Shown: positions 61,209-64,000, counted from the stretch's first letter. The stretch is 64,000 nucleotides of DNA from Dromiciops gliroides (GCF_019393635.1 NC_057867.1:69319492-69383491); one strand, 5' to 3'. Notes: a model not told the origin generated them from the sequence alone. Numbers and translations are program-made.

Positions 61209-61816
61209 CTCCACAATGTACAAAGAGGCAGGGATTCAAAATGGCAATTCATATGAAAGATGTTTGGCCTTTGGTATTGTTAGTAACTTGACAAGTGGGC
61301 ATTAATTGCCTAATCAGTTCAGTTTAATACAAGAATTTATTAAGCGTTTACCATATGTCAGGTGCTGTCCTAAGTGCTGAGGTATGCCACACAGTGAAGC
61401 AAAGGCCAAGTGATTTGGGGGAGAGGTTGCTAACAGTTGAGAGGGATCAGGAAAGCCTTTGTAGTAAGTGAGCTGAGCCTGGAAAGAACGCAGGCATTCT
61501 AGGAGGTAGAGGTGAGGGGAGTGTAAGGCAGGCATGGGCTTCAGCCTGTGCAAAGACATGGTAACAGGAAGCAGAATGTTGGCCACCAGGAAAAACCAGT
61601 GGGCCAGCGTGGCTGGAGCTTGGGGTCTGTGAGTAAGCAGGCCTGCTGGAGGGGAGGCCATGTGCACACAAAGCAGTGTCTGCCCTCGACAAGCTCCCAT
61701 TTTACTGCAATGTTGTTATGTTTCAGGGGATGACCATCCGTCCTCTTGTCGACTTATTAGATGTGACCCGAGGAAGAGAAACGTCTCCAACTGTGAGTGA
61801 ACAGATTCATATCCGA
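8774..61816 (+). CDS. SLC9A2-like: Na+/H+ exchanger, NHE2/NHE4-like (SLC9A family), six coding exons, 3' end outside window
   Basis: Exons 8774-9152, 12575-13038, 13612-13862, 44956-45173, 54486-54682 and 61727-61816 splice to 1599 nt, 533 codons with no stop. Known family role: electroneutral exchange of external Na+ for cytosolic H+ across the plasma membrane, controlling pH, volume and epithelial Na+ uptake. Residues are offset by +10 from human NHE1 (numbering from memory): Asp169, Asp248-Pro249, Glu272, Asn276-Asp277, Glu356 and Arg468 match NHE1 Asp159, Asp238-Pro239, Glu262, Asn266-Asp267, Glu346 and Arg458. The order is signal-like segment (1-20), Ser/Gly/Pro-rich ectodomain (21-95), then the 12-TM exchanger. 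Motifs such as [23 protein letters not shown] and [10 protein letters not shown] look NHE2/NHE4-like, while [11 protein letters not shown] and YVEANIS are NHE1-like. Asp401 replaces the usual Glu (NHE1 Glu391). The C-terminal tail (CHP-binding and regulatory region) is not in the window. Membership of SLC9A1-5 is very secure; the exact orthologue is not. Confidence 0.95.
9560..9690 (-). repeat. MIR-type relic, reverse
   Basis: Shows tgtctcatttgattctcacc and gatgaaactgaggcagat. Confidence 0.55.
9690..9870 (+). repeat. MIR-type relic
   Basis: Includes gacctcggttaagtctctgg, gcctcagtttcctcaacg and a ggatggactacgtggcctcc tail. It abuts the preceding reverse copy. Confidence 0.6.
10370..10480 (+). 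repeat. Faint MIR-like core
   Basis: Only ctaacagtgtgaccgagggc and nearby bases resemble the core. Confidence 0.3.
11205..11395 (+). repeat. MIR-type relic
   Basis: Tail gcttgaaggtcccttccaac follows a decayed core (gtgctcttgggcaggtccc); a G-run lies at 11343. Confidence 0.5.
12090..12240 (+). mobile_element. tRNA-derived SINE, decayed
   Basis: Has ggccttggaatcaggaagac, ctgagatcaaattctacct and gtaaccatgggcaagtctc, the B-box half of a tRNA SINE. Confidence 0.55.
12330..12500 (-). repeat. MIR-type relic, reverse, just upstream of exon 2
   Basis: Shows ctcagagagggtcagtgact and ttgcctccaaagtcacatc. It ends about 75 bases before the exon 2 acceptor. Confidence 0.5.
12575..13038 (+). CDS. SLC9A2-like: Exon 2: core transport domain with the DP, ES and ND motifs
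   Basis: Acceptor ttctctcttgcag precedes 12575; donor gtaagt begins at 13039. Its two first bases complete Gly127, then it encodes residues 128-281 and ends in phase 0. It holds the VPESCLLI helix start (138-145), [18 protein letters not shown] (171-188), which lines the ion path and the amiloride site in NHE1, the AAVDPVAVL helix (Asp248-Pro249), and [13 protein letters not shown] (269-281) with the Glu272 and Asn276-Asp277 residues that carry cation and proton in this family. Two positions depart from the usual family sequence: Ser254 where Ala is usual (VLAVF) and Ile280 where Thr is usual (NDAVTVV). At 464 nt this is the largest exon here, as I recall for exon 2 of SLC9A1. Confidence 0.97.
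13039..13611 (+). other. Intron 2 (573 bp)
   Basis: Shortest intron of the gene, gtaagt...ttccag. Its middle (13320-13530) is a reverse MIR relic containing gcttagagaggttacatgac. Nothing else recognised. Confidence 0.9.
13320..13530 (-). repeat. MIR-type relic inside intron 2
   Basis: Reads tgtatagtgctttaagatac, then attatctcaattgaacctca, then gccaggatcacacagcag. Confidence 0.6.
13612..13862 (+). CDS. SLC9A2-like: Exon 3: middle of exchanger domain
   Basis: Acceptor ttctcttccag, donor gtaagt at 13863. Encodes residues 282-364 and two bases of Ala365. VLYKLFQSF continues the ND helix. [21 protein letters not shown] (308-328) is a glycine-rich membrane segment. The loop [13 protein letters not shown] leads into [23 protein letters not shown] (342-364), the helix that carries Glu356, equivalent to NHE1 Glu346. 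Intron 2 is only 573 bp, so exons 2 and 3 are close; the following intron is 31 kb. Confidence 0.96.
13960..14160 (+). repeat. MIR-type relic
   Basis: Includes ctagccgtgagacccggggc, atctcagtttcttcacttg and aaaagtgctttgtaaccatg. Confidence 0.6.
14160..14670 (-). mobile_element. L1 3'-end fragment
   Basis: Reverse L1 3' signature: tctgctcacttcactcggc, atgaaaatattccattgca, gccattccccaattaatgg and ccccttcgtttccagttttg. Confidence 0.65.
15155..15395 (+). mobile_element. tRNA-derived SINE, variant tail
   Basis: tRNA part gcacagtggatagagagga and ttcaagtcatacctctgaca is followed by the variant tail aatttcaatcctgagaattc, not the usual A-tail. Confidence 0.65.
15425..15685 (+). mobile_element. tRNA-derived SINE, variant tail, second copy in tandem
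   Basis: Same family and direction as the copy at 15155. It shows gagtcaggaagacctaagtt and the tail ggtgaatttccacacaggga with agttccccatgcccatgaga. Confidence 0.6.
16323..16399 (+). repeat. Copy A of a 77-bp hairpin-containing direct repeat
   Basis: About 86% identical by eye (11 mismatches in 77) to 18168-18244. Contains the perfect palindrome TTGGAGACTGGTCTCCAA at 16371-16388. Not assigned to any repeat family. Confidence 0.8.
16719..16863 (-). mobile_element. tRNA-derived SINE with duplication
   Basis: Ends in acctagctgcccc. The target duplication ctctggtattctttt is seen at 16708 and again directly after the element. Confidence 0.92.
16880..17690 (-). mobile_element. L2 LINE internal fragment
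   Basis: Reverse reading resembles L2 ORF2 upstream of the catalytic RT motifs; on the plus strand gggccattggatttagcaag and gagcagtttcagtggagtgg are typical antisense L2. Purine-rich. The 3' part is missing and the SINE at 16719 lies at its left end. Confidence 0.6.
18168..18244 (+). repeat. Copy B of the 77-bp hairpin-containing direct repeat
   Basis: Partner of 16323-16399, same orientation, about 1.85 kb downstream. The palindrome TTGGAGACTGGTCTCCAA (18215-18232) and 22 bases around it are identical in the two copies. Confidence 0.8.
18833..18977 (-). mobile_element. tRNA-derived SINE with duplication
   Basis: Ends gccatctagctgcccc. The duplication gaccttttaa occurs at 18818-18827 and 18978-18987. 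Confidence 0.92.
19020..19200 (-). repeat. MIR-type relic, reverse
   Basis: Shows ttttatagatgaggaggcct and ggtaggtcacagaggcagga, with a decayed 5' end. Confidence 0.55.
19351..19496 (-). mobile_element. tRNA-derived SINE with 16-bp duplication
   Basis: The duplication gggtctgatagttctt flanks it exactly (19337-19352 and 19497-19512), so the insertion is fairly young. Confidence 0.94.
21225..21430 (+). repeat. MIR-type SINE, well preserved
   Basis: Shows cttggagtcaggaagaacag, tgtgtaaccctgggcaagtt, cagtttactcatctgtaaaa and a ttctaactctaagtctctga tail. Confidence 0.7.
23200..23400 (-). repeat. MIR-type relic, reverse
   Basis: Reads ccttacagattaagaacctg, gaaatgaagggagttgacc, then gaaccagaattcaaatttag. 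Confidence 0.5.
26545..26687 (-). mobile_element. tRNA-derived SINE nested in L1
   Basis: The duplication ttcaatttctttttct at 26509 and 26688 shows insertion into L1 ORF2 sequence. Confidence 0.92.
27280..27417 (-). mobile_element. tRNA-derived SINE nested in L1, 5' end clipped
   Basis: Usual body (cagggtcacacagctagtaa), but it stops at cactgtgtccc and so lacks the first bases of the consensus 5' end. Confidence 0.85.
27610..28265 (-). mobile_element. Possible L1 5'-UTR-like segment
   Basis: Richer in G and C than the adjoining ORF2. It contains ttctgccatcttggcttt, a phrase I associate with marsupial L1 5' regions. If correct, ORF1 is missing between it and the ORF2 relic. Confidence 0.35.
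28280..28510 (-). mobile_element. L1 3'-end fragment, old
   Basis: Antisense L1 signature: ccctaactgatagacattca, tttctagttctttgctgtc, gaattgatgggtcagaggg. Confidence 0.6.
28890..29038 (-). mobile_element. tRNA-derived SINE with internal 7-bp loss
   Basis: Flanked by atagttctgcaattatct (28864) and atagttcttgaattatct (29039). The agggtca of the usual cccagggtcacacag is missing. The tail is over 20 T on the plus strand. Confidence 0.9.
29241..29458 (+). mobile_element. tRNA-derived SINE with RTE-type tail
   Basis: tRNA part ggagctaggtgggacagtgg; tail gagctggagaaggaagtggc through aatgactgaacaacaataac, resembling BovB/RTE 3' ends. Confidence 0.8.
29640..29840 (-). repeat. MIR-type relic, reverse
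   Basis: Reads atcctcacaacagtttggcg, ccagagaggcaatgggaatt, gtcacgtattgctagtaagt. Confidence 0.6.
30800..31800 (-). mobile_element. L2 LINE fragment split by a CA-rich expansion
   Basis: Antisense L2 3' end gtgcaaagtgctgtgctgcg lies at 30822. After the CA-rich tract the element continues with ggggcaacagggaattactg and tttaggaagattattttgga. The reverse frame is broken. Confidence 0.65.
30920..31330. repeat. Degenerate CA-rich tract (about 410 bp)
   Basis: Irregular CA, CACAT and ATACACAC units with no strict period, including repeated cacatacacca-like words. Open frames of Thr, His and Tyr across it are composition artefacts. Confidence 0.9.
32955..33031. mobile_element. Mariner-like MITE, 77 bp, nested in L1
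   Basis: Terminal inverted repeats of about 28 bp (left CAGGGCATTCTAAAAGTCTT, right reverse CAGGGTATCCCAAAAGTCTT; 5 mismatches over 28) flanked by TA on both sides (32953-32954, 33032-33033). The TA duplication and the size fit Tc1/mariner MITEs. Confidence 0.85.
33180..33222. repeat. TTTA/TTCA short tandem repeat
   Basis: Runs of ttat, ttca and ttgt units within the L1 relic. Confidence 0.7.
33507..33648 (+). mobile_element. tRNA-derived SINE, plus orientation
   Basis: Starts ggggaagctaggtggcgcag and ends in an A-run; aaaaaattgct is repeated on both sides. One of only two plus-strand copies of this family inside the gene. Confidence 0.92.
33650..34190 (+). mobile_element. L2/L3-type LINE 3' end
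   Basis: Shows gaggctcagctcagtactac, gagagccttttctgatcact, tctttgaggccagggattgt and the end ctcatagtaggtgcttaatc, typical of CR1-clade 3' ends. Confidence 0.65.
34390..34650 (-). mobile_element. L2 LINE 3' fragment
   Basis: Antisense landmarks ggcgctgtgctaagtgctgg, gagctcacagtctaatgggg and gctgggacctgaaggaagcc. Confidence 0.7.
34680..34985 (+). mobile_element. CR1/L3 reverse-transcriptase fragment
   Basis: In one frame it reads [21 protein letters not shown] then LHLG, matching the CR1 RT stretch after the catalytic motif (WA..N.MKFN..KC..LHLG). Frameshifted and short. Confidence 0.6.
34995..35145 (-). mobile_element. 3' end of an unassigned marsupial LINE
   Basis: Plus-strand words ttctcgaagaggaccatgac and gccatctgggtccagtggcg. 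The first resembles the left end of the element at 37025 (tttgaagaggaccaaaatga). Confidence 0.5.
35180..35680 (+). mobile_element. L2/L3-type LINE 3' end
   Basis: Includes aagattcagctccaatccc, caagaggcctttccctgtct, gagttccttgagtccaggga and gcagtgcctggtgcctagg. Confidence 0.65.
36640..36860 (-). repeat. MIR-type relic, reverse
   Basis: Shows ttttacagatgaggaacctg and gtcacataggtaaaaagtgg; gtttacaaagtgttttcctt lies at its 3' side. Confidence 0.6.
37025..37755 (-). mobile_element. Non-LTR retrotransposon C-terminus with a C2H2-like motif
   Basis: Reverse ORF 37365-37060 (101 aa) ends in [21 protein letters not shown], preceded by a Lys/Arg-rich stretch and FWRTVG..., the pattern C-X2-C-X12-H-X3-H at the ORF2 end of some LINEs (after LSxxxWRxxx). 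The rest, to 37755, is decayed RT in broken frames. The clade is not resolved; it is not a host zinc-finger gene because there is one finger and the flanks are LINE-like. Confidence 0.55.
37759..38147 (+). mobile_element. hAT-like MITE, third copy, split by a SINE
   Basis: Left part caagggttcttaaactgaag and ttcaccaacctctaactgaa; right part cattctgagaagaggttcat and gcttcaccatagaggtgaag. The SINE at 37897-38087 separates the two halves. Confidence 0.6.
37897..38087 (+). mobile_element. tRNA-derived SINE inside a hAT-like MITE
   Basis: Body gtgacacagtgggtaaagca onward, then a tail in which AAAT units and caaacaaac words replace the A-run. The duplication aaacatcat occurs at 37888 and about 38093. 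Confidence 0.88.
38190..38330 (+). repeat. MIR-type relic
   Basis: Includes gagtgaccttagtgtccccatct in decayed form and ctcccttccatctctaaatc as tail. Confidence 0.45.
38800..39560 (+). mobile_element. L1 3' end including 3' UTR
   Basis: Plus-strand C-terminal ORF2 relic: ggtggtccagctattctgga, acatgtcctttgacccagtg, attatggtatatgaatgtca, then agtgaagtgaacagaactag and a 3' UTR ending near gaaaaaattatttttaagc. Confidence 0.75.
40330..40860 (+). mobile_element. CR1/L3 LINE, RT C-terminus and 3' end
   Basis: Plus-strand words ggagctctgtgttcagtttg, cgtccagaagagggcaactg, ggagaggagaagacaaatga, ccctggaggtcttcaggtag. In pieces they read the CR1 end (LEYC.QF, Q.RA, GMF.LE.RR...GD). Confidence 0.65.
40900..41125 (+). 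mobile_element. tRNA-derived SINE, variant tail, decayed
   Basis: Shows ggacaagtcaatttctctct and tagaaagagttccctatgct, the variant tail seen at 15155. Confidence 0.4.
41210..41730 (-). mobile_element. L2 LINE 3' fragment
   Basis: Antisense caacaagtctttattaagtg, gtgccagggcgctgtgctgg, tgagctgagccttgaaagag and gaagtttgcattggattaaa. Confidence 0.7.
41745..41895 (+). mobile_element. Variant-tail SINE fragment
   Basis: gcctgggcagatcacttagg then gaaggtgctgacctgcatcg and gagggagtttccttcttcag. Confidence 0.5.
43453..44504 (-). mobile_element. BovB-type RTE LINE, 3' half of ORF2
   Basis: Reverse frames read [20 protein letters not shown] then [35 protein letters not shown] and, further upstream, [20 protein letters not shown] with [11 protein letters not shown], all hallmarks of BovB ORF2. 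The element is 5'-truncated, has frameshifts and is split by a SINE at 44104. BovB is known for patchy, horizontally spread occurrence in reptiles, ruminants and marsupials. Confidence 0.88.
44104..44244 (-). mobile_element. tRNA-derived SINE nested in BovB
   Basis: The duplication atcttgatttttt occurs left (44090) and right (44245) and cuts the BovB reading KLNI..KIKI. Confidence 0.92.
44690..44870 (-). mobile_element. L1 fragment just upstream of exon 4
   Basis: Antisense words atcctggattcc-like (44745) and ggctgccatgaatattttgg, ggtccagtgatgggctccct. It ends about 85 bases before the exon 4 acceptor. Confidence 0.5.
44956..45173 (+). CDS. SLC9A2-like: Exon 4: exchanger domain after the long intron
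   Basis: Acceptor tttttctactctag; donor gtatgg at 45174. The first base completes Ala365; residues 366-437 follow, plus one base of Gly438. [23 protein letters not shown] (376-398) is the conserved intracellular loop, with an NHE1-like sequence. [17 protein letters not shown] (398-414) is the next helix; Asp401 (codon 45062-45064) stands where Glu is normal in the family. [24 protein letters not shown] closes the exon and looks NHE2/NHE4-like (NHEWNW). An L1 relic ends less than 100 bases upstream, yet the polypyrimidine tract is intact. Confidence 0.96.
45230..45450 (-). repeat. MIR-type relic, reverse
   Basis: Reads aaatcgaggcccagaggatt, ccaggatttgaacctagacc, with the ctttgacaaaggag start. 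Confidence 0.6.
45660..45830 (+). repeat. MIR-type relic
   Basis: Tail landmark gttcttccaggtctaagtct after a decayed core (tgtgaccctcaagagtaag). Confidence 0.45.
46070..46250 (+). repeat. MIR-type relic
   Basis: Includes gactgcatgaccatggccca and gcttcagtttactcctgtgt. Confidence 0.55.
46370..46545 (-). repeat. MIR-type relic, reverse
   Basis: Includes ggcagatggagaaactgaga and gtgagagcttgtgagtagca. Confidence 0.5.
47390..47560 (-). repeat. MIR-type relic, reverse
   Basis: Includes tatagatgaggaactgaggc, ccaaggtcatacaggtagga and ggatttgaagtggtgtcctc. Confidence 0.6.
47620..50090 (-). mobile_element. L2 LINE, about 2.4 kb, with readable RT relics
   Basis: Reverse frames give successive L2 ORF2 pieces: [19 protein letters not shown] (49446 region), [35 protein letters not shown] (49194), and [20 protein letters not shown] with [20 protein letters not shown] (48738-48415), then the 3' end ggcactgtgcttagtgatgg near 47660. 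The frame is broken in several places. A CA repeat lies inside at 47911. Confidence 0.85.
47911..47957. repeat. (CA)n microsatellite
   Basis: 47 bases of pure CA within the L2 copy, followed by tatatgtgtgtgtatg, so a short TG stretch opposes it. Confidence 0.97.
50140..50800 (+). mobile_element. L1 LINE 3' part, 5'-truncated
   Basis: Frame 50311-50709 (132 codons) reads [68 protein letters not shown]-like end, the ORF2 C-terminus. It follows the oppositely oriented L2. Confidence 0.88.
51890..53350 (-). mobile_element. Probable L1 5' part: ORF1 relic and GC-rich 5' region
   Basis: Antisense words caaatttgcagggaaggtta and ggttaaactcaaatttgcag fit the L1 ORF1 C-terminal domain (TFPAKLS-type). 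From 52240 rightwards come coiled-coil-like codons and from about 52740 a GC-rich stretch as in an L1 5' UTR. Frames are broken. Confidence 0.45.
53514..53837 (-). mobile_element. SINE whose tail became a GGAA microsatellite
   Basis: Duplication attctaattatattttc (53514-53530) and attctagttatattttc (53821-53837) encloses both the SINE body (about 53684-53820) and the TTCC tract (53533-53683), so the tract occupies the position of the SINE's A-tail. Confidence 0.93.
53533..53683. repeat. (TTCC)n microsatellite, SINE-tail derived
   Basis: About 100 bases pure TTCC (53541-53636), then TTTC-enriched variants nearest the SINE body. Confidence 0.95.
53862..53886. repeat. (AAATC)n short tandem repeat
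   Basis: Five aaatc units just downstream of the SINE duplication. Confidence 0.85.
53890..54040 (+). repeat. MIR-type relic
   Basis: Includes tgtgacctcaggcagttact, cttagctttgaaataggagg and aaggtcctttccagctcga. Confidence 0.55.
54486..54682 (+). CDS. SLC9A2-like: Exon 5: YGGLRGAI helix and last transmembrane segments
   Basis: Acceptor ...tttttggaaatgtag; donor gtaaat at 54683. Two bases complete Gly438, then residues 439-503, ending in phase 0. [14 protein letters not shown] is followed by [20 protein letters not shown] (457-476), holding Arg468, equivalent to NHE1 Arg458. [22 protein letters not shown] is the final helix. The short loop [10 protein letters not shown] is two residues shorter than I recall for NHE1 and NHE2 at this point; the reading frame is kept, so this looks like a true length variant. 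Confidence 0.96.
55290..55548 (-). mobile_element. RTE-tailed SINE, reverse
   Basis: Tail first: ttttcagtcattttcagtcg and cttttggggttttcttggca; the tRNA part ends ccactgcactacctacct. Confidence 0.8.
55618..55761 (-). mobile_element. tRNA-derived SINE
   Basis: Reverse body ending cgccacctagctgctcc; ccttgtctca flanks it left (about 55595) and right (about 55766). Confidence 0.9.
55940..56330 (+). repeat. MIR-type SINE interrupted by a younger SINE
   Basis: Core gcctcagtttcttcatctgt and aaatggagataacagtagca, tail gggttgttttcaaagtattt; the break at 56110 is the insertion listed next. Confidence 0.7.
56118..56264 (-). mobile_element. tRNA-derived SINE inserted in a MIR
   Basis: The duplication ccagggttgttttc (56097-56110 and 56265-56278) is itself MIR tail sequence. 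Confidence 0.94.
57320..57540 (+). repeat. MIR-type SINE
   Basis: Includes cctggattcaaatcctgccc, tctgtgactttaagaaagtt and ctttcttcatctgtaaagtg. Confidence 0.65.
58330..58840 (+). mobile_element. L2-type LINE 3' end
   Basis: Shows gatctgaccatgttgctcct, caatggctccctgttacctc, attcacagtctggccccttc, gagttccttgagagcaggga and acacttagtaaatacctgtt. Confidence 0.75.
59390..59510 (-). repeat. MIR-type relic, reverse
   Basis: Includes tgaagtaactgaggcccaga and aaggtcacacagctagtaag. Confidence 0.6.
59760..59910 (-). repeat. MIR-type relic, reverse
   Basis: Includes ttttacagatgatgaaactg and gctaaggtcactcaagaagt. Confidence 0.6.
60335..60550 (+). mobile_element. Variant-tail SINE, decayed
   Basis: Shows ggcctggggttgaacccccc and the tail gcaattctctaagaccttag, ctgagagttccctttaacta. 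Confidence 0.45.
60675..60936 (+). mobile_element. RTE-tailed SINE, nearly complete
   Basis: Runs from ggggacagctaggtggcact through gtgaccctgggcaagccact and ggcaagccactccagtatct to aatgactgaacagcagcag; gcagaagattctt at 60660 and gcagaagactctt at 60934 are the duplication. Confidence 0.88.
61159..61207. repeat. (AC)n microsatellite
   Basis: 49 bases of pure AC, about 520 bases upstream of exon 6. Confidence 0.97.
61320..61690 (-). mobile_element. L2 LINE 3' fragment ending close to exon 6
   Basis: Antisense aagaatttattaagcgttta, tgtcaggtgctgtcctaagt, agtgggccagcgtggctgga. It stops about 35 bases before the exon 6 acceptor. Confidence 0.7.
61727..61816 (+). CDS. SLC9A2-like: Exon 6: end of membrane domain and start of cytoplasmic tail
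   Basis: Acceptor gttatgtttcag; donor gtaagt at 61817. Exactly 90 nt, 30 codons in phase 0-0, residues 504-533. [13 protein letters not shown] leaves the membrane, and [17 protein letters not shown] begins the cytosolic tail. The Thr/Ser-Pro context (ETSPT) differs from the NHE1 (KKKQETKRSINEE) and NHE2 forms, but SEQIHIR matches the start of the CHP-binding region in relatives. The next tail exon (LxDHLxxGIEDVCGH-type) is not found before 64000. Confidence 0.95.
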
Positions 61817-62707
61817 GTAAGTGATTTGTGCAACTTAAGGTTTCTTTATGCTTGGGTTTTTCCTCCCATGAAAAGCATGCATGAGCCTTGGGCACCTGAA
61901 GGGGTGGCTGTGGTCAAGGGTCCATGTATCCTCTGCAAGTTTGGGGAGCCCCACCCCCTTCCAAGCTGCATGTGTTGGGGTTTATTGCAGCCATGCTGAT
62001 CTGGGAATTAAGTTTCAAAGCCTTGACTCCTTTGTGATTTGAGATTCAATATCATTTCCTATTTGGGATGGAATATCATCCACTTATAGGCTGACCTGTC
62101 TAGCCCCTGCGGAATTGGAAAACTTTATTTAATGTATTTAAGCTTTGGCAGAGCTGATATTCTGTACTATTAATAGTGTCTATAGAGTGAAAGGTTAAAG
62201 CAATACGATTACAAAATATGAGGTCTGAGGGAGCTACCCCACAACAACAAAAGACTCCAGCATCATGTTACATGCTTCATGGCTGCTCTTGAACTTGGGG
62301 AAGTATCAGAGAGTATTTGGGCAAGGCAATATTTGGCACTTAGCTTTAGATCCTCAAGGAAATTGGATTTGATAGGTGGATTTCTATGTGGAATAAGTCT
62401 TTCAGGATCAAATACAAAGAACTCGTTCAGGACCTCCTTGGGTTGTTGAAACAAAGCCCTGGGATTTAGAGGAGGAAAGAAAAACCCCAGCAAAGTGGGA
62501 ACCTTGCCTTATGACTCCAACTCAAATACTCTAGAAACCTCTTTTCAGACCAAGAACAGTATTTCCCAGAACATGTGAGTTTTAAGTTTACTAGTATAGC
62601 TAGTGTAACTCACAATGTTGAGGCAGCTGATTACTTAATGATGACTAGAAGTGATCAAACGTGGACATCTTCCACATAGAAGAAAGACCAATGCATTATG
62701 TTCTTTT

Positions 62708-62854
62708 TTTTTTTTTAAGTAAGGCAATTGGGGTTAAGTGACTTGCCCAGGATCACACAGCTAGTAATTGTTAAGTGTCTGAGGCTGGATTTGAACTCAG
62801 GTACTCCTGACTCCAGGGCCAGTGCTCTATCCACTGTGCCACCTAGCTGTCCCC
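62708..62854 (-). mobile_element. tRNA-derived SINE
   Basis: Reverse body ending gccacctagctgtcccc; tgttctttt flanks it on both sides, roughly 62699 and 62859. Confidence 0.9.
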
Positions 62855-62879
62855 GTTTTGTTCTTTTGGGCAGAAAGCT

Positions 62880-63010
62880 GCCCAGCTTAGAACTCCTCAA
62901 GGGCAGCAACTTTCTCACTTTTGGCTTCATATCTCCAGCACTGAGCACAGTACTTGGCGCATAGTGAGGACTTAATGAATGCTGGTTGACAAGTTGATTG
63001 ATTAATTATG
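62880..63010 (+). mobile_element. L2/L3-type LINE 3' tip
   Basis: Shows ctcaagggcagcaactttct, gcactgagcacagtacttgg and cttaatgaatgctggttgac. Confidence 0.6.
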
Positions 63011-63124
63011 ATCTGATTGATTGTTCTGTGGCCCTGATCTTATGACTAGGTATAGCTGAAGTCACCTTTATTCCTAGGCATAGTAGACTCTAACATTGCC
63101 CCTTGTCATTTCTGCCATTATGTT

Positions 63125-63320
63125 GCCATATGGCATCATGGGTAGAGTGTGGCCTTGGATTAGCTTTGGCCTCTGGCACTAGTTGTATGACCACGAGCAA
63201 ATCAGTGAACGTCCTAGTAGCCCAGCCAGATCTCCAAGAGTCACAGTTTTAGATGAGTTGCCAATCTGCATCTATGGAGAAATCTTCCATCCTGGTCATT
63301 TCCTAAACTAGTGAAGCACA
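63125..63320 (+). mobile_element. tRNA-derived SINE, decayed
   Basis: gcatcatgggtagagtgtgg then ctagttgtatgaccacgagc; tail poorly matched. Confidence 0.4.
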
Positions 63321-63419
63321 GAACCAGGTTACCCTCTCCTCCTAAACACAATTAAACATGGTTACTTTAGAACAAACCATTATGGCAGAGAAGCATTTTC
63401 CTATAACCAAAAAGGAAAA

Positions 63420-63640
63420 CGTTTACCATAGGATCAAATCTAAACTTCTTCAACTAGTATTTAAGACCTTCTTTCAGTTGGTTTCTCCCCCTTGTCCCCT
63501 GTGCCAATCCACCGTTTTGTCTTCTGACTCCTTCCTATGATCCTTGGGCTCTAACTAAGTCCATCTCATCGTGGGTGCCCTACATTTCCCACTAATTTTC
63601 ATTCGATACACCTTTTAAATGTCATTTCCTATGGGTAGAA
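63420..63640 (+). mobile_element. L2/L3-type LINE fragment
   Basis: Words ccataggatcaaatctaaac and cttctgactccttcctatga fit the CR1-clade region before the 3' end. Confidence 0.45.
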
Positions 63641-63825
63641 GACATTAGAGCCATAGATGTAGAGTTAGAAAGGAGTTGAGAGACCAGCTAAGAGTCCAGC
63701 CCCTTCATTTTAGAGATGATGAAACAGGCTCAGTGAGCTGAGGCAAAGCACCTAAGGTCACAGAGGTAGTAAGTAACAGAGCCAGGATTGGAATCCAAGT
63801 CTATTGCAAATCCATTGTTTTTTTG
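63640..63825 (-). repeat. MIR-type relic, reverse
   Basis: Includes ttttagagatgatgaaacag, cctaaggtcacagaggtagt and caggattggaatccaagtct. Confidence 0.65.
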
Positions 63826-63957
63826 TGGTTACTACGAATTTCAAGACCAAGCTTTCAATTTACTTCTTTCAAGATGCCTGGTGAGCTCCGTTGGTAGAAC
63901 ATGAATATCTTAATCCTAGGTCATGGATTGTGTCCCGCCTTGGACACAGCTGTTTTT

Positions 63958-64000
63958 TGGGAAGCTAGGTAGAGCAGTGGTCGGAGTGCTAGAGAGATTC
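63958..64000 (+). mobile_element. 5' end of a tRNA-derived SINE, cut by the window edge
   Basis: gggaagctaggtagagcagt matches the SINE start; the rest is outside. Confidence 0.7.

Larger units (their letters stand above)
54683..61726 (+). other. Intron 5 (7044 bp)
   Basis: gtaaat...gtttcag. Unassigned stretches are 54700-55290, 56335-57320, 57545-58300, 58850-59390, 59520-59760 and 59915-60335. 57775-58060 contains ttgttaacaatcag and other A/T-rich words typical of enhancers, without further support. Confidence 0.85.
61817..64000 (+). other. Start of intron 6, running off the window
   Basis: Donor gtaagt at 61817. No further tail exon was recognised up to 64000. 61830-62700 holds nothing identifiable. 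Confidence 0.75.

Noticed and set aside
13612..61816. Exchanger as a processed or decayed pseudogene
   Set aside because: Introns present, all splice sites GT-AG, phases match, no stop in 533 codons and catalytic residues kept.

Overview
The window is nuclear DNA from a marsupial (metatherian) genome. The evidence is a vertebrate exon-intron gene with canonical GT-AG splice sites sitting in a dense background of marsupial-type interspersed repeats. These include a young tRNA-derived SINE (5' end ggggcagctaggtggcgcag, A-rich tail), SINEs with an RTE-type tail, a BovB/RTE LINE, L1s whose ORF2 has the usual therian C-terminus, and old L2, CR1/L3 and MIR fragments. The species cannot be named from sequence alone.

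The one host gene is a plus-strand plasma-membrane Na+/H+ exchanger of the SLC9A1-5 group, closest by eye to NHE2 (SLC9A2) and NHE4. Six coding exons (8774-9152, 12575-13038, 13612-13862, 44956-45173, 54486-54682, 61727-61816) join with matching phases into 533 uninterrupted codons. They cover the signal-like first segment, the extracellular N-terminus and essentially the whole ion-transport domain. The cytoplasmic regulatory tail lies beyond the right edge. It is not clear whether this is a diverged SLC9A2 orthologue or an extra NHE2/4-like paralogue; several residues are NHE1-like and some usually invariant positions differ.

Layout: 1-8.5 kb is upstream flank with an L1 3' end, a SINE, two hAT-like MITEs, a TTCC microsatellite and MIR relics. 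A GC-rich TATA-less stretch precedes exon 1. Exons 1-3 lie within 5.1 kb. A 31-kb intron 3 then holds most of the repeats: a 3.5-kb L1, L2 and CR1 pieces, a mariner-like MITE inside an L1, a zinc-finger-ended LINE, and a three-layer nest of SINE, BovB and SINE. Intron 4 carries a 2-kb L2 with recognisable reverse transcriptase, two L1 pieces and a SINE whose tail has become a GGAA microsatellite. Intron 5 holds SINEs, MIRs, an L2 3' end and a CA repeat.

No prokaryotic-type system, CRISPR array, rRNA, functional tRNA or endogenous retrovirus was recognised. Repeat boundaries were read by eye and are good to about 20-50 bases unless a target-site duplication is stated.
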